From NCBI GenBank assembly GCA_020634315.1, contig JACKBV010000038.1, positions 1 through 36,924 of the forward strand: a DNA stretch of 36,924 bases, written 5' to 3'. Source of the stretch: Ardenticatenaceae bacterium. GTDB taxonomy: Bacteria > Chloroflexota > Anaerolineae > Promineifilales > Promineifilaceae. Below, in pieces: positions 33,652 to 36,924 of this stretch. The notes under the pieces were generated by a model, which was not told where the DNA came from, did no database searches, and saw nothing but the letters and a program-made list of their open reading frames with translations. Positions within the stretch are counted from its first letter, which is position 1. Each line of letters starts with the position of its first letter. The translations under genes were made by a program, and so were the position numbers.

Positions 33652-35865
33652 ATGCAAGTACAACCTACGCTTACCCTTGAACGTTTATTCAGCAGTGATG
33701 ATTTTAAGGTGCAGCCTTTTGGCCCGGCGCGGTGGCTGCCTGATGATGCGGGTTATACGATTTTGGAAACGGCCGTTTCCGACCCCAAAATCAAAGAACT
33801 GGCCCGCTACGACATCCACAGCGGCGAACGCACCCTCCTTGTAACCGCCGCCCAACTGAAACCGCAGGGGAGCGACACCCCCCTCCTCATAGACGACTAC
33901 CAATGGTCCCCCGACAAGACCCATCTCCTCATCTTCAGCAACAGCCAGCGCGTCTGGCGTGAAAAAACACGCGGCGATTACTGGCTGCTGCGCCTGGCGG
34001 ATGGGCAGTTAACACAGCTTGGCGGCGACGCGCCCGCCGCGTCCCTTATGTTCGCCAAATTTTCTCCTGACAACCGTGCCGTAGCCTATGTGCGCCAACA
34101 AAACATTTACGTAGAGCCGCTCACCGGCGGCCCCATCATCCAGCTTACCGATGATGGCGGCGGGGACATCATCAATGGCACCTCAGATTGGGCTTACGAA
34201 GAAGAGTTTCGCCTGCGCGACGGCTTCCGCTGGAGTCCCGACAGCCAGCACATCGCCTATTGGCAGTTTGACACAAGCGGCATCGAGCCATTTTACTTGA
34301 TTAACAACACCGACAGCCTCTACCCACGCCTGCTGCCACTGCCCTATCCCAAAGTCGGCACAACAAACGCTGCCTGTCGCCTGGGCGTTGTGCCTGCCAG
34401 CGGCGGTGCCACCACCTGGTTCGACGTGCCCGGCGACCCGCGCCAACATTACATTCCCAAGATGGAATGGGCTGCCACGCATGATGAGATTGCCATCCAG
34501 CAGTTAACCCGACGCCAAAACGAAAATCGTGTCCTGCTTGGGCGCATCGCCGATGGCACAACGCGCACCATCTTCACCGAGACGGATGCCGCCTGGGTAG
34601 ACATGCGCGGCGACGATATGCAGTGGTTGGATGATGGCGCGGCCTTTACCTGGGTCAGCGACCGCGATGGCTGGCGGCGGCTTTATCGTTGCCGCCGCGA
34701 TGGGCAAACGGTGACGCCGCTGACGCCGGGTGATTATGATGTCATCCGGGTGCAGCAGGTGGTGCCGGCGACGGCCGATGGCGCTGCCGGTTGGGTTTAT
34801 TTCATCGCGTCGCCACAAAATGCAACGCAGCGTTATCTTTACCGTGCCGCGCTGGATGGCTCTGGCGTAGTGGAGCAGGTAACGCCGCCGCAGTTGGCCG
34901 GGACGCACAGCTACGACATTGCGCCAACAGGCCGTTGGGCGTTTCATACGTATGCCACCATCGACAAGCCACCGGTGTTGACGTTGATTTCTCTGCCTGA
35001 CCATCAGCCGCTGCGGGTGCTGACAGCCAATGAAGAACTGCATGCGCGGGTGGCGGGGCTGCACCGTCTGCCCACAGAATTTTTCCGTGTTACCTTACCT
35101 GATGGGGCTGAGTTGGATGGTTGGTGCCTCAAACCGCCCGACTTTGACCCGACGCGCCGCTACCCGGTGCTGTTTTTTGTGTATGGGGAACCGGCCGGGC
35201 AAACGGTGCTGGATAATTGGGGCGATAAGCGTTATTTGTGGCATGTGCTGCTGGCACAGCATGGATTTGTGGTGATGAGTGTGGACAATCGCGGCACGCC
35301 TGCGCCGCGTGGACGTGCCTGGCGTAAGTCGCTGTATGGGCAGGTGGGGATTGTGACCACGGCCGATCAGGCGGCGGCGGTGCAGGTGATTTTGGCGGAA
35401 CGGCCGTATCTCGACCCGTCTCGTGTGGGCGTTTGGGGTTGGAGCGGCGGCGGCACCATGACCCTCAACCTGCTCTTCAAATATCCCGACATATACCAGG
35501 TGGGCATCGCCATTGCCGCCGTCAGCGATCAACGCCTGTACGACACCATTTACCAGGAACGCTACATGGGGCTGCCGGACGATAACCCCGATGGCTACCG
35601 CGACGGCTCACCGATCACCTTTGCCCACCAACTGCAAGGCAAATTGCTGCTCATTCATGGCACCGGCGATGACAACGTGCATTACCAGGCCTTCGAAAAA
35701 CTGGTGAACGTCCTCATCCAGCACAACAAGCCCTTTCGCATGATGGCCTATCCCAACCGTTCCCATGCCATTCGCGAAGGCGAGAACACCAGCCGCCACC
35801 TCTATGAGTTGATGACGCGTTTCTTGCAAGAGAACCTGGGCACAAAGCAACCGCCCCAAGGCTGA
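33652..35865 (+). CDS. S9 family peptidase, dipeptidyl-peptidase-IV-like
   Basis: A 737-residue protein of typical DPP-IV length: an N-terminal beta-propeller (about residues 40-470, with DWAYEEEF, the paired Glu motif that binds the free substrate amino terminus) and a C-terminal alpha/beta hydrolase. The catalytic triad is Ser598 in GWSGGGT (family usually GWSYGGY), Asp673 in GTGDDNVHYQ and His705 in NRSHAI. It should release X-Pro or X-Ala dipeptides from peptide N-termini. No signal peptide is visible, so it is probably cytosolic. Transcript probably leaderless. Contains two ACGGCCGT copies. Confidence 0.9.
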   Translation: MQVQPTLTLERLFSSDDFKVQPFGPARWLPDDAGYTILETAVSDPKIKELARYDIHSGERTLLVTAAQLKPQGSDTPLLIDDYQWSPDKTHLLIFSNSQRVWREKTRGDYWLLRLADGQLTQLGGDAPAASLMFAKFSPDNRAVAYVRQQNIYVEPLTGGPIIQLTDDGGGDIINGTSDWAYEEEFRLRDGFRWSPDSQHIAYWQFDTSGIEPFYLINNTDSLYPRLLPLPYPKVGTTNAACRLGVVPASGGATTWFDVPGDPRQHYIPKMEWAATHDEIAIQQLTRRQNENRVLLGRIADGTTRTIFTETDAAWVDMRGDDMQWLDDGAAFTWVSDRDGWRRLYRCRRDGQTVTPLTPGDYDVIRVQQVVPATADGAAGWVYFIASPQNATQRYLYRAALDGSGVVEQVTPPQLAGTHSYDIAPTGRWAFHTYATIDKPPVLTLISLPDHQPLRVLTANEELHARVAGLHRLPTEFFRVTLPDGAELDGWCLKPPDFDPTRRYPVLFFVYGEPAGQTVLDNWGDKRYLWHVLLAQHGFVVMSVDNRGTPAPRGRAWRKSLYGQVGIVTTADQAAAVQVILAERPYLDPSRVGVWGWSGGGTMTLNLLFKYPDIYQVGIAIAAVSDQRLYDTIYQERYMGLPDDNPDGYRDGSPITFAHQLQGKLLLIHGTGDDNVHYQAFEKLVNVLIQHNKPFRMMAYPNRSHAIREGENTSRHLYELMTRFLQENLGTKQPPQG

Positions 35866-35926
35866 GCAGCCTGTTCGGCACAGGGCACAAGCTTCGCTGG
35901 GGCTAATTTCAGGAGGGAAGAAAACA

Positions 35927-36910
35927 ATGAACGCATCCTATAACCTATCTGCCATTCGCCAGCTGCTAGACGCAGCTTTCTCTGTGAGTGAGCTGCAAAC
36001 ATTGGCCTTTGATTTGTTCCGGCCCGTGTATGACGATCTGCCCACTGCGGCGACCAAGTCGTTTATCATTCAGCAAATCATTACCTATGCGGAGCGGAAC
36101 GGCCGTATCCCGCACCTCTTAAAAGCCGTAGAAGAGCGTAACAGTTACCAATACGGCCGTTTTGCCGACCAACTGCAAACGGCCGTTTCCCCAAGCGCCC
36201 ACGCCTCCTACGGCTATGAGCAGCGCCTCGCCGACCTCAAACAACATATCAATCGTGAATCGGCCCTTTTGCGCGACTATGAAGAGCTGCGCGACAACAC
36301 GCGTGACCCACGCGACCGCCGCCGTTACCAAACCGAAATTGATCGACAAAACAGCCTCCTCGCCGATTACCGGCAGCAGTTAGCCGCCTTAGCCGCCGAA
36401 ATACAGCACACACAGCAAGCCGCCCCCGACCCCCAACCGAGCCTGACCGATGTGCTAGAAGCCATCCACACCTTGCAGCAGCAAATGAAACAGGCCGAAG
36501 ACAATCTGACTGCCGGGCAGGAGCAAATCCGCGCCCACATTGACGAACGCCACCGTGACACAGTAACCCGGCTCATTGCCCAACTGGATACGCAGCACCA
36601 GGCAGAAATTCTCCTTTTGCAAGAAGCCGCCGCACAGCAGCAAATTGCCCGCTGGGACGCCCAGCAAATGACCCTGCTCGTGCAGCAGGCGCTGCTTGAC
36701 CTGGCCCGCCTGCGCCAAAACCAGCCCGACGCCGCCTATTGGGGCAATCTGCTCGATGCCGTCAACGAGTATGCCACCTGGGAGCAAAAGCTGAAGTTCA
36801 CCCTGCCCATCATCCCCGGCATCATCGAGTTTGAGAGCGAAATGAACGTCGATGTCATCCCCAGACTACAAGAGATGTGGCACGCCCTCGTCGCCCAATT
36901 TCGCCACTAG
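35927..36910 (+). CDS. EAD-like N-terminal domain plus coiled coil, function unknown
   Basis: A 327-residue protein with AGGAGGG before the ATG. Residues about 5-70 (IRQLLDAAFSVSELQTLAFD, DDLPTAATKSF, AERNGRIPHLLKAVE) form an all-helical domain resembling effector-associated domains (EAD1 group), small adaptor domains in bacterial conflict and signalling systems that recruit effectors by homotypic contacts. Residues about 95-245 are a Gln/Glu/Arg-rich coiled coil, and the C-terminal 70 residues (WGNLLDAVNEYATWEQKLK, IPGIIEFESEMNVD) are unassigned. No enzyme domain or TM is present. Three ACGGCCGT copies fall within 90 nt (36099, 36153, 36179). If EAD is right, a partner carrying the same domain should exist nearby or elsewhere. 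Confidence 0.65.
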   Translation: MNASYNLSAIRQLLDAAFSVSELQTLAFDLFRPVYDDLPTAATKSFIIQQIITYAERNGRIPHLLKAVEERNSYQYGRFADQLQTAVSPSAHASYGYEQRLADLKQHINRESALLRDYEELRDNTRDPRDRRRYQTEIDRQNSLLADYRQQLAALAAEIQHTQQAAPDPQPSLTDVLEAIHTLQQQMKQAEDNLTAGQEQIRAHIDERHRDTVTRLIAQLDTQHQAEILLLQEAAAQQQIARWDAQQMTLLVQQALLDLARLRQNQPDAAYWGNLLDAVNEYATWEQKLKFTLPIIPGIIEFESEMNVDVIPRLQEMWHALVAQFRH

Positions 36911-36924
36911 CCGCGTCCGCGCCA

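Overview
The window is about 37 kb of moderately GC-rich, gene-dense bacterial chromosome. The gene set and protein style suggest an environmental Chloroflexota (Anaerolineae/Ardenticatenia-like) bacterium. It has no Gram-negative LPS genes, a GT39-like membrane protein with appended beta-domains, an LGFP-like lipoprotein, a PknB-type kinase, paired acyl-CoA dehydrogenases with etfBA, and an S9 dipeptidyl peptidase. Taxonomy is inference; no rRNA or tRNA was seen.

Positions 1-10603 (minus strand) form a surface-glycan cluster. In transcription order it holds GT4, methyltransferase, GT4, GDP-mannose-epimerase-like SDR, an AT-rich membrane glycosyltransferase, GT2, three methyltransferases (the last three junctions overlap by 4-8 nt) and a truncated YbhN-like membrane protein. 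A decayed GT2 fragment (6024-6146) lies inside it. Positions 10679-14758 (plus) carry an NDUFA9-like SDR and a large membrane glycosyltransferase with three C-terminal beta-sandwich repeats. Positions 14886-18016 carry an acyl-CoA dehydrogenase and electron-transfer flavoprotein beta and alpha, which pass electrons from acyl-CoA oxidation toward quinone. Positions 18395-24015 carry a large secreted-like protein of unknown role, RsgA, a lipoprotein and an MFS drug exporter preceded by a candidate attenuator. Positions 24019-28349 group a Ser/Thr kinase, an ArmA/FmrO-type 16S rRNA methyltransferase, Tgt and a divergent RsmF/NSUN RNA methyltransferase. The remainder holds a HAD protein, an alpha/beta hydrolase, a cysteine-desulfurase-like enzyme, a PRC-barrel protein, a second acyl-CoA dehydrogenase, a DPP-IV-like peptidase and an EAD-like coiled-coil protein.

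The most striking signal is not a gene. The palindrome ACGGCCGT, often extended to GGAAACGGCCGTTTCC, occurs at least 51 times where about 0.6 would be expected by chance. It lies on coding sequence of both strands in all three reading frames, and is absent from a 5 kb stretch around the AT-rich glycosyltransferase. This resembles the HIP1 phenomenon of cyanobacteria with a different sequence.

Two cautions apply. At least six genes carry a frameshift explained by a shortened homopolymer, which suggests uncorrected sequencing errors rather than pseudogenes. Several genes have a TATAAT/TACAAT box 6-7 nt before the start codon, which suggests leaderless mRNAs.
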